In this document: one piece after another, positions 7,929 through 15,702 of the stretch | Layout: every line of letters begins with the position of its first letter | Numbering within the stretch: the first letter of the stretch is position 1 | The notes under the pieces: generated by a model | The model's input: the letters and a program-made list of their open reading frames with translations, nothing else | Databases searched by the model: none | Told to the model about the DNA's origin: nothing | DNA from: Thalassobaculaceae bacterium | GTDB lineage: Bacteria > Pseudomonadota > Alphaproteobacteria > Thalassobaculales > Thalassobaculaceae | Direction of reading: 5' to 3' | NCBI GenBank assembly: GCA_029212785.1 | Contig: JARGOG010000036.1 | Coordinates: 1 to 42,037, forward strand | DNA length: 42,037 bases | Translations under genes and position numbers: made by a program

Positions 7929-8573
7929 ATGACAGATCGAAGCGAAAAGACGGGTGACTCGGCGACGGCAGCCGACCTGCTGGCGGTGGCCGCGCTGGAA
8001 ATCGCCGCCGCCGAAGGCTGGCGATCGGTCACCGTGGCCGCCGCCGGCGAGCGGGCGGGCATGGCCGCACTGACCGCTCGGCGCACGGTGCGGTGCAAGG
8101 CCGGATTGCTGGCGGCGATCTCCGGCCGGGTCGATGACGCGATGCGCACAGCCCTGGACGAGGACGCGATCGACCCGTCGATCCCGATGCGTGACCGGCT
8201 GTTCGAAGCGCTGATGGCCCGACTCGACGTTCTGGCCGTTGATCGCGACGCGTTCGTGTCGATTCTCGATGGCCTGCCGCGCGATCCGGTGACGGCACTC
8301 GCATGCCTGCCGGGCCTCGGCCGGTCGATGGCGCGCACGCTGGAAGCGGTCGGCGAGCGCCCGTGGCCGCCGTTCGGACCGCTCAAGGTGAAGGGGCTGG
8401 CGCTGGTCTGGATGGCCACACTGCGCATCTGGCGGCGCGACGACAGCCCGGACATGGCCACGACCATGAAGGCGCTGGATGGTTACCTCGCCCGGGCCGA
8501 AGAGATGGCAAACACCTTCCTGCCGGGCGCCCGGGTGGTTAACGAAGCGGCGCCCGCCCAGGAATCAATGTAA
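7929..8573 (+). CDS. TetR-like / COQ9-fold protein
   Basis: The 214-residue protein has a TetR-type N-terminal helix-turn-helix region (about residues 15-60: AADLLAVAALEIAAAEGWRSVTV, then a degenerate recognition helix). Its C-terminal half resembles the COQ9 / rpsU-divergently-transcribed family, including an RIWRRDDSPDMATTMKALDGYLARAEEMA-like ending (written here only as a description of residues ~160-190). Eukaryotic COQ9 binds lipids and helps Coq7 in ubiquinone synthesis. Bacterial members with a TetR fold may bind lipid rather than DNA, and the weak HTH here (AALTARRTVRCK) agrees with loss of DNA binding. No clear Shine-Dalgarno is seen before the ATG. Function is inferred from fold only. 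Confidence 0.62.
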   Translation: MTDRSEKTGDSATAADLLAVAALEIAAAEGWRSVTVAAAGERAGMAALTARRTVRCKAGLLAAISGRVDDAMRTALDEDAIDPSIPMRDRLFEALMARLDVLAVDRDAFVSILDGLPRDPVTALACLPGLGRSMARTLEAVGERPWPPFGPLKVKGLALVWMATLRIWRRDDSPDMATTMKALDGYLARAEEMANTFLPGARVVNEAAPAQESM

Positions 8574-8676
8574 CCGAACCGACTTCTACCTTGCGAGCCG
8601 GACTGACGCTGGGTAAGGTCGCGCCGCTTCGCCCGGGTGCGCTGCCGCCCCTTCCGCTCACCATGTCGGTTCGTCC

Positions 8677-9624
8677 ATGTCGACACGCGCCCCGAAGATC
8701 CTGGCCTGCAATTCCAACAGGCCTTTGGCCGAGGCCATATCCGCCTATTTGAATCTGCCGCTCACCAAGGCGGACATTCGCCGGTTCTCCGACATGGAAG
8801 TGTTCGTTGAGATCCAGGAGAATATCCGCGGCGAGGATGTGTTCGTGGTGCAGTCCACGAGCTATCCGGCGAACGACAACCTGATGGAACTGCTGGTCAC
8901 GCTGGACGCGCTACGCCGCAGCTCGGCGCGCCGCATCACCGCGGTGATCCCGTATTACGGATACGCCCGCCAGGACCGCAAGTCGGGCCCGCGCTCGCCG
9001 ATCTCGGCCAAGCTGGTGGCCAACCTGATCACCAAGGCCGGGGCCGACCGGGTGCTGACCCTCGACCTGCATGCCGGCCAGATCCAGGGCTTCTTCGACA
9101 TTCCAACCGACAACCTGTTCGCGGCCCCGGTGTTCATCGACGACATCAAGGCGCGCTACGGGGACGAGCCGCTGGTCGTCGTCTCGCCGGATGTCGGTGG
9201 TGTGGTCCGGGCGCGCGCCGTGGCCAGCAAGATCCACGCCGACCTCGCCATCATCGACAAGCGTCGTGAGCGCGCCGGCGTGTCGGAAGTCATGAACATC
9301 ATCGGCGACGTCGACGGTCGGCGCTGCGTGCTGGTCGACGACATTGTCGATAGCGGCGGCACGCTCTGCAACGCCGCCGAGGCGTTGATCCAGGCCGGCG
9401 CGATTTCCGCCGACGCCTATATCACCCACGGCGTGCTCTCCGGCGGCGCGGTCGCCCGCGTGACCTCCTCGCCGCTGACGGCGCTGGTGACCACCGACTC
9501 GATTCAGGCGACCGAGGCTGTCCGGGTCGCCCACAACATCCGCAAGCTCTCCATCGCCCAGCTGCTCGGCGAGGCGATCCAGCGGATCAGCGAAGAGCGC
9601 TCGGTCTCCAGCCTGTTCAACTGA
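8677..9624 (+). CDS. prs: Ribose-phosphate pyrophosphokinase (PRPP synthetase)
   Basis: The 315-residue enzyme makes 5-phosphoribosyl 1-pyrophosphate from ribose 5-phosphate and ATP, feeding purine, pyrimidine, His and Trp synthesis. Visible motifs are [23 protein letters not shown], the PRPP-synthetase signature around [18 protein letters not shown], the flexible loop with KRRERA, and the PRPP-binding [14 protein letters not shown]. Length equals the bacterial norm of about 315. The ATG at 8677 fits the conserved N-terminus ([15 protein letters not shown]); there is no good Shine-Dalgarno, and another ATG 14 bases earlier is out of frame. It precedes rplY, pth and ychF in the order seen across alphaproteobacteria. 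Confidence 0.95.
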   Translation: MSTRAPKILACNSNRPLAEAISAYLNLPLTKADIRRFSDMEVFVEIQENIRGEDVFVVQSTSYPANDNLMELLVTLDALRRSSARRITAVIPYYGYARQDRKSGPRSPISAKLVANLITKAGADRVLTLDLHAGQIQGFFDIPTDNLFAAPVFIDDIKARYGDEPLVVVSPDVGGVVRARAVASKIHADLAIIDKRRERAGVSEVMNIIGDVDGRRCVLVDDIVDSGGTLCNAAEALIQAGAISADAYITHGVLSGGAVARVTSSPLTALVTTDSIQATEAVRVAHNIRKLSIAQLLGEAIQRISEERSVSSLFN

Positions 9625-9698
9625 CGCCGGAGCCGCGCTCCACCGCCTCTTTTGGGTGGCGTAGCGCCTTGATTCGCGCTATACGCCCCGCCTTGTCC

Positions 9699-9726
9699 GC
9701 CCGGCACCCCTGGAGGCCGGGCTTTT
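9699..9726 (+). terminator. Intrinsic terminator between prs and rplY
   Basis: GCCCGG (9699-9704) pairs with CCGGGC (9717-9722) and is followed at once by TTTT. It ends only a few bases before the rplY Shine-Dalgarno (AGGAG, about 9731-9735). It may end the prs transcript, or lie in a leader controlling rplY. Confidence 0.6.
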
Positions 9727-9742
9727 CATAGGAGACATCGCA

Positions 9743-10396
9743 ATGGCTGACGTTGCTACGTTGAACGCCAGCGCGCGCGATCGGGTCGGTAAGGGGTCCG
9801 CCCGGGCTGCGCGTCGTGAGGGGTTCGTGCCCGCCGTCATTTACGGCGACAAGAAGGATCCGCTGCCGATTCAGATCGAGAAGCGGGCATTGGACAAGTT
9901 GCTGGCGAAGCCCGGCTTCTTCTCGCACCTGATCGACCTGAAGGTCGGCTCTGACAGCCACCGCGTTCTGCCGCGGGACCTGCAGCAGCATCCGGTCACC
10001 GATTTCGCATGGCATGTCGACTTCCTGCGGGTGTCGGCGACGAGCCAGCTGACGGTCGATGTCCCGGTCGAGTTCATCAACGAGAACGGGGCCCCGGGCC
10101 TGAAGCGTGGCGGCGTGCTCAACGTCGTGCGCCACACCGTCGAGATGAATTGCCGCGCCGACAACATCCCCGAGAAGCTGATCGTCGACCTGTCAGGCCT
10201 CGAGATCGGCGATTCCGTGCACATCTCGGCGATCACCCTGCCCGAGGGTTCGACTCCGGTGATCGACGACCGTGACTTCACGATCGCCACGATCGCCGCA
10301 CCGACCGTCGCCACCGACACGGATGGCGAGGAGACCGGTGAGGCGGAAGCGACCGAGGGCGCGGACGCCGGCGAGGAGGAGAGCGAGGAGAGCTGA
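9743..10396 (+). CDS. rplY: 50S ribosomal protein L25 (CTC/TL5 type)
   Basis: The 217-residue protein is the long, two-domain form of L25 (TL5/CTC), which binds 5S rRNA. The N-terminal RNA-binding domain (residues 1-95) carries RDRVGKGSARAARREGFVPAV and an FFSHLIDLKV strand. The C-terminal beta domain holds the PVEFINENGAPGLKRGG and LSGLEIGDSVHISAI blocks. A 35-residue Glu/Ala-rich acidic tail ends the chain and is encoded by purine-rich low-complexity DNA. AGGAG lies eight bases before the ATG. Just upstream is an intrinsic terminator; just downstream is a second, very strong hairpin, so the gene may form its own transcript. Confidence 0.95.
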   Translation: MADVATLNASARDRVGKGSARAARREGFVPAVIYGDKKDPLPIQIEKRALDKLLAKPGFFSHLIDLKVGSDSHRVLPRDLQQHPVTDFAWHVDFLRVSATSQLTVDVPVEFINENGAPGLKRGGVLNVVRHTVEMNCRADNIPEKLIVDLSGLEIGDSVHISAITLPEGSTPVIDDRDFTIATIAAPTVATDTDGEETGEAEATEGADAGEEESEES

Positions 10397-10423
10397 TCTC
10401 CGACCGCTTTCCCAAGACTTTCG

Positions 10424-10465
10424 GCGCCCGCGATCCAGACCCCGGATCGCGGGCGCTGGCATTTT
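10424..10465 (+). terminator. Strong terminator hairpin after rplY
   Basis: GCGCCCGCGATCC (10424-10436) and GGATCGCGGGCGC (10444-10456) form a perfect 13-pair stem with a seven-base loop. ATTTT follows a few bases later (10461-10465). It ends the rplY transcript before pth. Confidence 0.72.
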
Positions 10466-10518
10466 AAGTGCCTGGATGGCATCACCTGCTCGAACTTCCC
10501 GAAGCGCGAGGGTTTCCC

Positions 10519-11169
10519 ATGCTGCTGTTCGTCGGCCTCGGCAATCCCGGTCCGAAATACGAGGGCAACCGCCACAATATCGGTTTCATGGCGGTGGAGG
10601 AAATCGCCCGACGCTACAGTTTCGGCCCCTGGCGGGCCCGCTTTCAGGGACTGGCGAGCGAGGGCGTGATCGCCGGCGAGAAGGTGATGGTCCTCAAACC
10701 CATGACCTATATGAATGAGAGCGGCCGATCGGTCGGCGAGGCGGTGCGTTTCTTCAAGCTGCCGGTCGACGCGGTCTCGGTGTTCTACGACGAACTCGAC
10801 CTGGTGCCGGGCAAGATGCGCCTGAAGCGCGGCGGCGGGTCCGGCGGCCATAACGGCATCCGCGACATCGATCGGCATATCGACAAGGACTACCGTCGGG
10901 TGCGGCTTGGCATCGGTCATCCAGGCGACAAGGACAGGGTCCATTCCTACGTGCTTTCCGACTTCGCCAAGGTCGAGAAGAGCGCCTGGCTGGACACCCT
11001 GATCGACGCCGTCGCCCGCGAGGTGGAGGAACTTGTGCGCGGCGACGAGGCGCGGTTCATGAGCCTTGTGGCCCATGCCGTGTTCCCCCCGCCGCCGAAA
11101 CCGGCTAAACCCGCGCCGGACACCACGAGCGAACCATCCAAAGACACTCCAGCCAGCGACGGAGCGTAG
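10519..11169 (+). CDS. pth: Peptidyl-tRNA hydrolase
   Basis: The 216-residue enzyme cleaves the ester bond of peptidyl-tRNAs that drop off ribosomes, recycling tRNA. Family signatures are present: [20 protein letters not shown] with the catalytic His in [25 protein letters not shown] with the active-site Asp, and [15 protein letters not shown]. The start at 10519 is preferred because GAGGG precedes it and the protein then begins [11 protein letters not shown] like its relatives. An earlier in-frame ATG at 10468 would add 17 residues and sits beside the upstream terminator. The C-terminus carries an extra Pro/Lys/Ala-rich tail of about 25 residues beyond the usual ~190-200. ychF starts four bases after the stop. 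Confidence 0.94.
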   Translation: MLLFVGLGNPGPKYEGNRHNIGFMAVEEIARRYSFGPWRARFQGLASEGVIAGEKVMVLKPMTYMNESGRSVGEAVRFFKLPVDAVSVFYDELDLVPGKMRLKRGGGSGGHNGIRDIDRHIDKDYRRVRLGIGHPGDKDRVHSYVLSDFAKVEKSAWLDTLIDAVAREVEELVRGDEARFMSLVAHAVFPPPPKPAKPAPDTTSEPSKDTPASDGA

Positions 11170-11173
11170 GCCC

Positions 11174-12277
11174 ATGGGCTTCAATTGCGGCATCGTCGGC
11201 CTGCCGAACGTCGGCAAGTCGACGCTCTTCAACGCGCTGACCGCCACCGCGGCGGCCGAGGCGGCCAACTATCCCTTCTGTACGATCGAGCCGAATACCG
11301 GTCGGGTCGCGGTTCCGGATCCGCGTCTGGAGGATCTGGCGAGACTCGCCAAGTCGGCCAAGATCCTGCCGACCCAGATCGAGTTCGTCGACATTGCCGG
11401 TCTGGTGAAGGGGGCGAGCCAGGGTGAAGGCCTCGGCAACCAATTCCTCGCCAACATCCGCGAGACCCACGCCATCGTCCATGTGCTGCGCTGCTTCGAG
11501 GGCGAGGTCACCCATGTGGACGGCTCCGTCGACCCGATCCGCGACGCCGAGACCGTCGAGACCGAACTGATGCTGGCCGATCTGGACAGTATGGAAAAGC
11601 GTCTCCAGGCATTGGAGAAGCGGGTGCGGGGCCAGGACAAGGAAGCCAAGGCTTTGATGCCGTTGGCCCAGAAAGTCGTCGAGCTGCTGCGCGATGGCCA
11701 ACCGGCCCGGGTGATGCTGGCCGATCTGGACCCGGAAGAGACGCGCCTGTTCAAGCAGATGCAGCTGCTCTCCGCCAAGCCGGTCCTCTACGTCTGTAAC
11801 GTCGAGGAGGAGAACGCCGGCAGCGGCAATGCGCTCTCCGCCAAAGTGGCGGAAAAGGCCGCGGCCGAAGGCGCCGAGGCGGTGGTGATCTCCGCGGCCA
11901 TCGAGTCGGAGATCGCCCAACTTTCCGATCCCGAGGAGAAGCAGGAGTTCCTGGACAGCCTGGATCTTGACGAGCCTGGTCTGACCAAATTGATCCGCGC
12001 CGGTTACAAGCTGCTCGACCTGCTGACCTTCTTCACCGTCGGTCCGAAGGAAGCCCGCGCCTGGACCGTGCGTCGCGGCGCGAAGGCGCCGGAGGCGGCC
12101 GGGGAGATCCACACCGATTTCCAGCGCGGCTTCATTCGGGCCGAGACCATCTCCTACGCCGACTACGTCGCCACAGGGGGCGAGCAAGGCGCCAAGGATG
12201 CCGGCAAGATGCGGGTGGAAGGCTCCGAATACGTGGTGCAGGATGGTGACGTCTTCCATTTCCGTTTCAACGTCTGA
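11174..12277 (+). CDS. ychF: Redox-regulated Obg-family ATPase YchF
   Basis: The 367-residue protein is YchF/OLA1, an Obg-family P-loop protein that prefers ATP, binds ribosomes and is linked to oxidative stress responses. G1 is GLPNVGKST, G2/switch I holds NYPFCTIEPN, G3 is DIAGLVKGASQGEGLGNQFL, and the NxxE motif (NVEEEN) replaces the guanine-specific NKxD; that change is the family's hallmark. A coiled-coil insertion (about residues 135-175) and a C-terminal TGS domain (AWTVRRGAKAPEAAGEIHTD, then FQRGFIRAE) complete the fold. The ATG at 11174 follows the pth stop by four bases, with GGAG inside the end of pth, so the two are translationally linked. Confidence 0.95.
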   Translation: MGFNCGIVGLPNVGKSTLFNALTATAAAEAANYPFCTIEPNTGRVAVPDPRLEDLARLAKSAKILPTQIEFVDIAGLVKGASQGEGLGNQFLANIRETHAIVHVLRCFEGEVTHVDGSVDPIRDAETVETELMLADLDSMEKRLQALEKRVRGQDKEAKALMPLAQKVVELLRDGQPARVMLADLDPEETRLFKQMQLLSAKPVLYVCNVEEENAGSGNALSAKVAEKAAAEGAEAVVISAAIESEIAQLSDPEEKQEFLDSLDLDEPGLTKLIRAGYKLLDLLTFFTVGPKEARAWTVRRGAKAPEAAGEIHTDFQRGFIRAETISYADYVATGGEQGAKDAGKMRVEGSEYVVQDGDVFHFRFNV

Positions 12278-12301
12278 CCACGCAAATCCGGGGGAAACAC
12301 C

Positions 12302-12970
12302 ATGGCCGATACGCTCAAGCTGAAGGCATCCGACGGTCACGAGTTCGACGCCTATCTGGCTCAGCCGGCGGGCAAACCGAAGGGAGGTCTGGTGGTGATC
12401 CAGGAGATCTTCGGCGTGAACAGCCACATGAAGAGTGTCGCCGACGCCTATGCCGAGGACGGCTACCTGGCGATCTGCCCGGCGCTGTACGACCGCTACA
12501 AGCCGGGTATCGAACTCGGCTATGACGAGGACGATGTCACCGAGGGACGCGAGATCCGTGCCAAGGTCGGCAATGACGACCCGCTGATGGACATCGCTGC
12601 CGCCGCCGACGCCGTGCGTTCGGCCGGCAAGGTCGGCGTCGTCGGCTATTGCTGGGGCGGCACGATGACCTGGCTGTCGGCGACCAAGCTCGACGGTTTC
12701 GCGGTGGCCTCGAGCTACTACGGCGGCGGCATCGGCGGGCTCGCCGACCTGCAGCCGAAATGCCCCGTGATCTTCCATTTCGGCGAGCAGGACCACGCCA
12801 TCCCGATGGACGAGGTCGATAAGATTCGCAAAAGCCATTCGGATCTGCCGGTCCATGTCTACCCGGCCGGCCACGGCTTCAACTGCGACGCCCGCGGCAG
12901 CTTCGAGCCGAAGAGCGCCGAGATCGCCCGCGAGCGGACGCTGGAATTCTTCAAGCAGCATCTGGGCTGA
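12302..12970 (+). CDS. Dienelactone hydrolase family protein
   Basis: The 222-residue alpha/beta hydrolase belongs to the dienelactone hydrolase family, which opens lactones such as 4-carboxymethylenebut-2-en-4-olide in chloroaromatic breakdown; many members act on other esters. The nucleophile is Cys117 in GYCWGG. Glu35 in IQEIFGVN matches the conserved Glu that controls the cysteine in the Pseudomonas enzyme. An Asp in EQDHAIPM and a His in GHGFNCD complete the triad. GGGGGAAA precedes the ATG at good spacing. No aromatic pathway genes lie nearby, so the real substrate is open. Confidence 0.88.
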   Translation: MADTLKLKASDGHEFDAYLAQPAGKPKGGLVVIQEIFGVNSHMKSVADAYAEDGYLAICPALYDRYKPGIELGYDEDDVTEGREIRAKVGNDDPLMDIAAAADAVRSAGKVGVVGYCWGGTMTWLSATKLDGFAVASSYYGGGIGGLADLQPKCPVIFHFGEQDHAIPMDEVDKIRKSHSDLPVHVYPAGHGFNCDARGSFEPKSAEIARERTLEFFKQHLG

Positions 12971-13065
12971 TCCGGTCTCACCACGCACCCGACCGGCGGC
13001 GGCCCGACCGTCGGTCGTCGGAAAGTCCGGTTCCCCTCTCTGCGTCCCCATCCTAAGGTAGCGGG

Positions 13066-13605
13066 ATGGGGAGTGGTGCGCAGGACGGCGAGTGGCCGAC
13101 CGACTGTGCCCGGTGTTTCGGTCTGTGCTGCATCGCGCTCGCTCATCAGCCGTCGGCGGGGTTTCCGGCGGTGAAGGTGGCCGACACTGCCTGCTGTCAT
13201 CTGAACGATGATTTCCGCTGCTCGATCTTTGCGACCCTCGAGGCGAACGGTTTCCCGGTCTGCCGAGCCTATGACTGCTTTGGCGCCGGTCCCGTCGTAA
13301 GCGCGCGGATGCGTGCCGAGTGGGGGCCGTGGACGCCGGAGCTGGTCGCGGGTGCAAAGGCGCATCTCGACGGATTCCGCGAATTGGCGCGCATGCGGAT
13401 GCTGATCGCCGCCCTGCGCCGTGAGGGGTCGGATGACGCGATCGCCGTCGCCGACCGTCTGGCGCCCATCGCCGAGGCCTTCCGTCGGACCGGCCGAGTC
13501 GAGGTCGATGCCACGACCGCGCAGTTCATGCGTTGGCACGAGCCGCTGATCTCGGCCATTCTGGTTCCGCTCAAACAACAAGCATCGAATAAGGGGGGAG
13601 CATGA
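13066..13605 (+). CDS. Stand-alone Cys-rich domain protein
   Basis: The 179-residue protein has eight cysteines within its first 68 residues: CARCFGLCC, then TACCHL, FRCSIF, GFPVCRAYDCFGAG. From memory, this block resembles the N-terminal Cys-rich segment of some actinobacterial pentapeptide-repeat proteins, but no pentapeptide repeats follow. Instead residues 90-175 look helical and are rich in Arg, Ala and Glu. The pattern suggests metal or Fe-S binding (YkgJ-like logic), but this is inference. AAGGTAG precedes the ATG. The stop overlaps the ATG of the SDR gene (ATGA), so it is the first gene of the downstream catabolic operon. Function is not known. Confidence 0.68.
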   Translation: MGSGAQDGEWPTDCARCFGLCCIALAHQPSAGFPAVKVADTACCHLNDDFRCSIFATLEANGFPVCRAYDCFGAGPVVSARMRAEWGPWTPELVAGAKAHLDGFRELARMRMLIAALRREGSDDAIAVADRLAPIAEAFRRTGRVEVDATTAQFMRWHEPLISAILVPLKQQASNKGGA

Positions 13606-14321
13606 GCGGTCTCGACGGCAAAGTGGCCGTGATCACCGGCGCGACCAGCGGGATCGGCCTGGCGACGGCCGAGGCGTTGTCCGAGCGGGGGGTGAAGCTC
13701 GTGCTGCACGGCCGGCGCGGGGAGCGCCTCGAGGCGCATGCCGCCCGACTGCCGAACTGCGTGGTCCTGGCGGGAGACATCGCCGATCCGGCCACGCCCG
13801 ACGCGCTGATTGCGCTGGCGCAGAAGTCCTTTGGCCGGTTCGACATCGCCTTCGCCAATGCCGGCCTGATCGCCAGCGGCCCGGTCGACGAGATCGACCT
13901 CGACGCGATGTCCGACATGCTGAAGGTGAACATCGACGCGACTTTCCGCTTCGCCTACACGGCGGTGCGGCACATGAAGGCGACAGGCAGCGGCGACATG
14001 CTGTTCACCGGTTCGGTGCTGGGCACCAAGACCCGACCGATCGCCGGTGCCTACGCGGCGACGAAATACGCGGTCGAGGCGCTGGCCGAATCCCTGCGCA
14101 TGGAGCTGGCCGGGTCCGGTGTCCGTGTCTCGGTGGTGGAGCCGGGGCTCGTGCGCACCGACCTGCACCGGGACTACGAGGTGCGTCCCGAGGTGAGTCA
14201 GAACGTGCCGGAGCCGCTGACACCGGCGGATATCGCCCGCGCCGTGGTCTTCGCCGTGGAGCAGCCCAGATCCGTGCTGATCCCACGGGTCATGGTGCTG
14301 CCGTCCGGCCAGAATGTCTGA
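13602..14321 (+). CDS. SDR-family NAD(P)-dependent oxidoreductase
   Basis: The 239-residue classical short-chain dehydrogenase has the TGATSGIG cofactor motif (residues 12-19), NAG at 86-88, and the catalytic set Ser138, Tyr151 and Lys155 (YAATK). His37-Gly-Arg-Arg after the second strand fits NADP preference, which is inference. It interconverts an alcohol and a ketone. The best-matching group looks like YdfG/serine-dehydrogenase-type SDRs, though the substrate is unproven. It is translationally coupled to the Cys-rich gene upstream (four-base overlap), and an enolase-superfamily gene starts 11 bases downstream, so it is probably one step in a hydroxy-acid or sugar-acid route. Confidence 0.88.
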   Translation: MSGLDGKVAVITGATSGIGLATAEALSERGVKLVLHGRRGERLEAHAARLPNCVVLAGDIADPATPDALIALAQKSFGRFDIAFANAGLIASGPVDEIDLDAMSDMLKVNIDATFRFAYTAVRHMKATGSGDMLFTGSVLGTKTRPIAGAYAATKYAVEALAESLRMELAGSGVRVSVVEPGLVRTDLHRDYEVRPEVSQNVPEPLTPADIARAVVFAVEQPRSVLIPRVMVLPSGQNV

Positions 14322-14332
14322 GGGGGAATGAG

Positions 14333-15436
14333 ATGAAGATCACAGGTTTGCGGACCCGAGCCATTGAGATCCCCTTCGACAAGCCGATCGGGACCGCCAT
14401 CCACCGTATCGAAGGCGTTGCCGGCCTGCTGGTCTGGCTCGATACCGACGAGGGCATCACCGGCGAGAGTTATCTGTGGGCGATCGGCCGTCACCGCCTG
14501 CCGGTGCTCGACGCCATCACCCGGATGCTGGGCGAGCGCATGATCGGCAAGGATCCGCGCGATACCACGGCCCGCTTCGACGAGATGTGGGGCGAGATCA
14601 ACTTCCTCGGCCACAAGGGCGTGTCGCTGTTCGGCCTCGCGGCCATCGACTGGGCGTGTTGGGACATTCTCGGCCAGTCGCTGGGCGCCTCGGTCTCGCG
14701 GTTACTGGGGCGGCGGCGCGACCGGGTGCGGGCCTATGCCTCGGGAGGTCTGTGGGCGACGATGACCATCGACGCGCTGCAAGAACAGGCGCGCGATTTC
14801 CTGGATCAGGGGTTCCGGGGCATGAAGATCCGTATCGGCAAGCCGGATATCGGCGAGGATATCGAGCGGGTCGCCGCCGTACGCGAGGCGATTGGCCCGC
14901 AGATCGACCTGATGGCCGACGCCAATCAGGGTTTGTCCGTCCCGCACGCCATCCGTCTCGGCCGCCGGTTGGAGGATTTCAATCTCGTCTGGTTCGAGGA
15001 ACCGGTGCAGGCCTACGACCTCGAAGGCTCGGCCCGGGTCGCCGCCGAGATCGACACGCCGATCGCCAGCGGCGAAACAGAATACGGCCGCTATGGCTTC
15101 CGCGACATGCTGGAGCGCAAGTCGGCGGACGTCCTGATGCCGGATCTGGAGCGGGTCGGCGGGATCACCGAGTGGATCCGGGTCGCCAACATGGCCGCGT
15201 CCTATGACGTGCCGGTCAGCCCGCACCTGTTCACCGAGCACTGCCTGCAGCTCTGCGGCGCGGTCTCCAACATCAACTACGCCGAACACATGCCCTGGTT
15301 CCGCCCGCTCTTCGCCGAGCAGGTGGCGATGGAGGATGGCGACCTGCTGATTCCGGATGTTCCGGGCATGGGGTTCCGGTTCGATCCGGACGCGGTGGAG
15401 CGGTTCGCGATCGATCGGAGCGCATCCCGGCGTTGA
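14333..15436 (+). CDS. Mandelate racemase/muconate lactonizing enzyme family protein
   Basis: The 367-residue enolase-superfamily enzyme abstracts a proton alpha to a carboxylate, giving racemisation or dehydration of an acid. Metal ligands are Asp196 (DANQ), Glu222 (FEEP) and Glu248 (SGETE). The second catalytic side has Asp271 and His298 (SPHLFTEH), the Asp-His dyad of the mandelate-racemase subgroup. On the other face, the usual K-x-K reads K165-I-R167, so the proton-abstracting Lys of mandelate racemase is replaced by Arg; activity is therefore more likely that of an acid-sugar dehydratase working from the His side. AGGGGGAA precedes the ATG. A ruined dehydrogenase follows directly. Confidence 0.86.
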   Translation: MKITGLRTRAIEIPFDKPIGTAIHRIEGVAGLLVWLDTDEGITGESYLWAIGRHRLPVLDAITRMLGERMIGKDPRDTTARFDEMWGEINFLGHKGVSLFGLAAIDWACWDILGQSLGASVSRLLGRRRDRVRAYASGGLWATMTIDALQEQARDFLDQGFRGMKIRIGKPDIGEDIERVAAVREAIGPQIDLMADANQGLSVPHAIRLGRRLEDFNLVWFEEPVQAYDLEGSARVAAEIDTPIASGETEYGRYGFRDMLERKSADVLMPDLERVGGITEWIRVANMAASYDVPVSPHLFTEHCLQLCGAVSNINYAEHMPWFRPLFAEQVAMEDGDLLIPDVPGMGFRFDPDAVERFAIDRSASRR

Positions 15437-15702
15437 TCTCGAATGCCCGAAACACTGTTGCCGGAATGCGACGCCCTCAGTCTGCACGTTCCCTTGACCG
15501 AGGAGACCCGGTATTTGATAGGGGCGCGCTCGACGTCTTCGAGGGCGGACCGCTGACGGCGGAGGCGGGCGCTCTCTTTCGCGACCGTCCCAATCTGATC
15601 CTCACTCCGCATGGTGCGGGCGTGGCGATCGAAAACAACGAACGGGTCGGCCGAATGGTCGCCGGCTCGACAATTCGGCATCTGGAGGAAATGGACGCAT
15701 GA
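15437..15702 (+). pseudogene. Remnant of a D-isomer-specific 2-hydroxyacid dehydrogenase
   Basis: Two pieces of one protein family lie here in different frames. From 15443 the frame shared with the preceding gene reads LLPECDALSLHVPLTEETR, a typical stretch before the cofactor turn of 2-hydroxyacid dehydrogenases. From about 15523 the next frame reads GALDVFEGGPLTAEAG and then LILTPHGAGVAIENNERVGR, the usual C-terminus with the active-site His. About 45 residues that normally join them are missing, and so are roughly the first 200 residues. The junction sits in GGGGCGCGCTC, so a deletion between short GC repeats is likely. The last four bases overlap the CoA-transferase start, showing that the intact gene was part of this operon. 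Confidence 0.8.

Noticed and set aside
10372-10395. Short purine-rich tandem-like repeat
   Set aside because: It encodes the acidic Glu-rich tail of L25, which is common in this family and explains the pattern.
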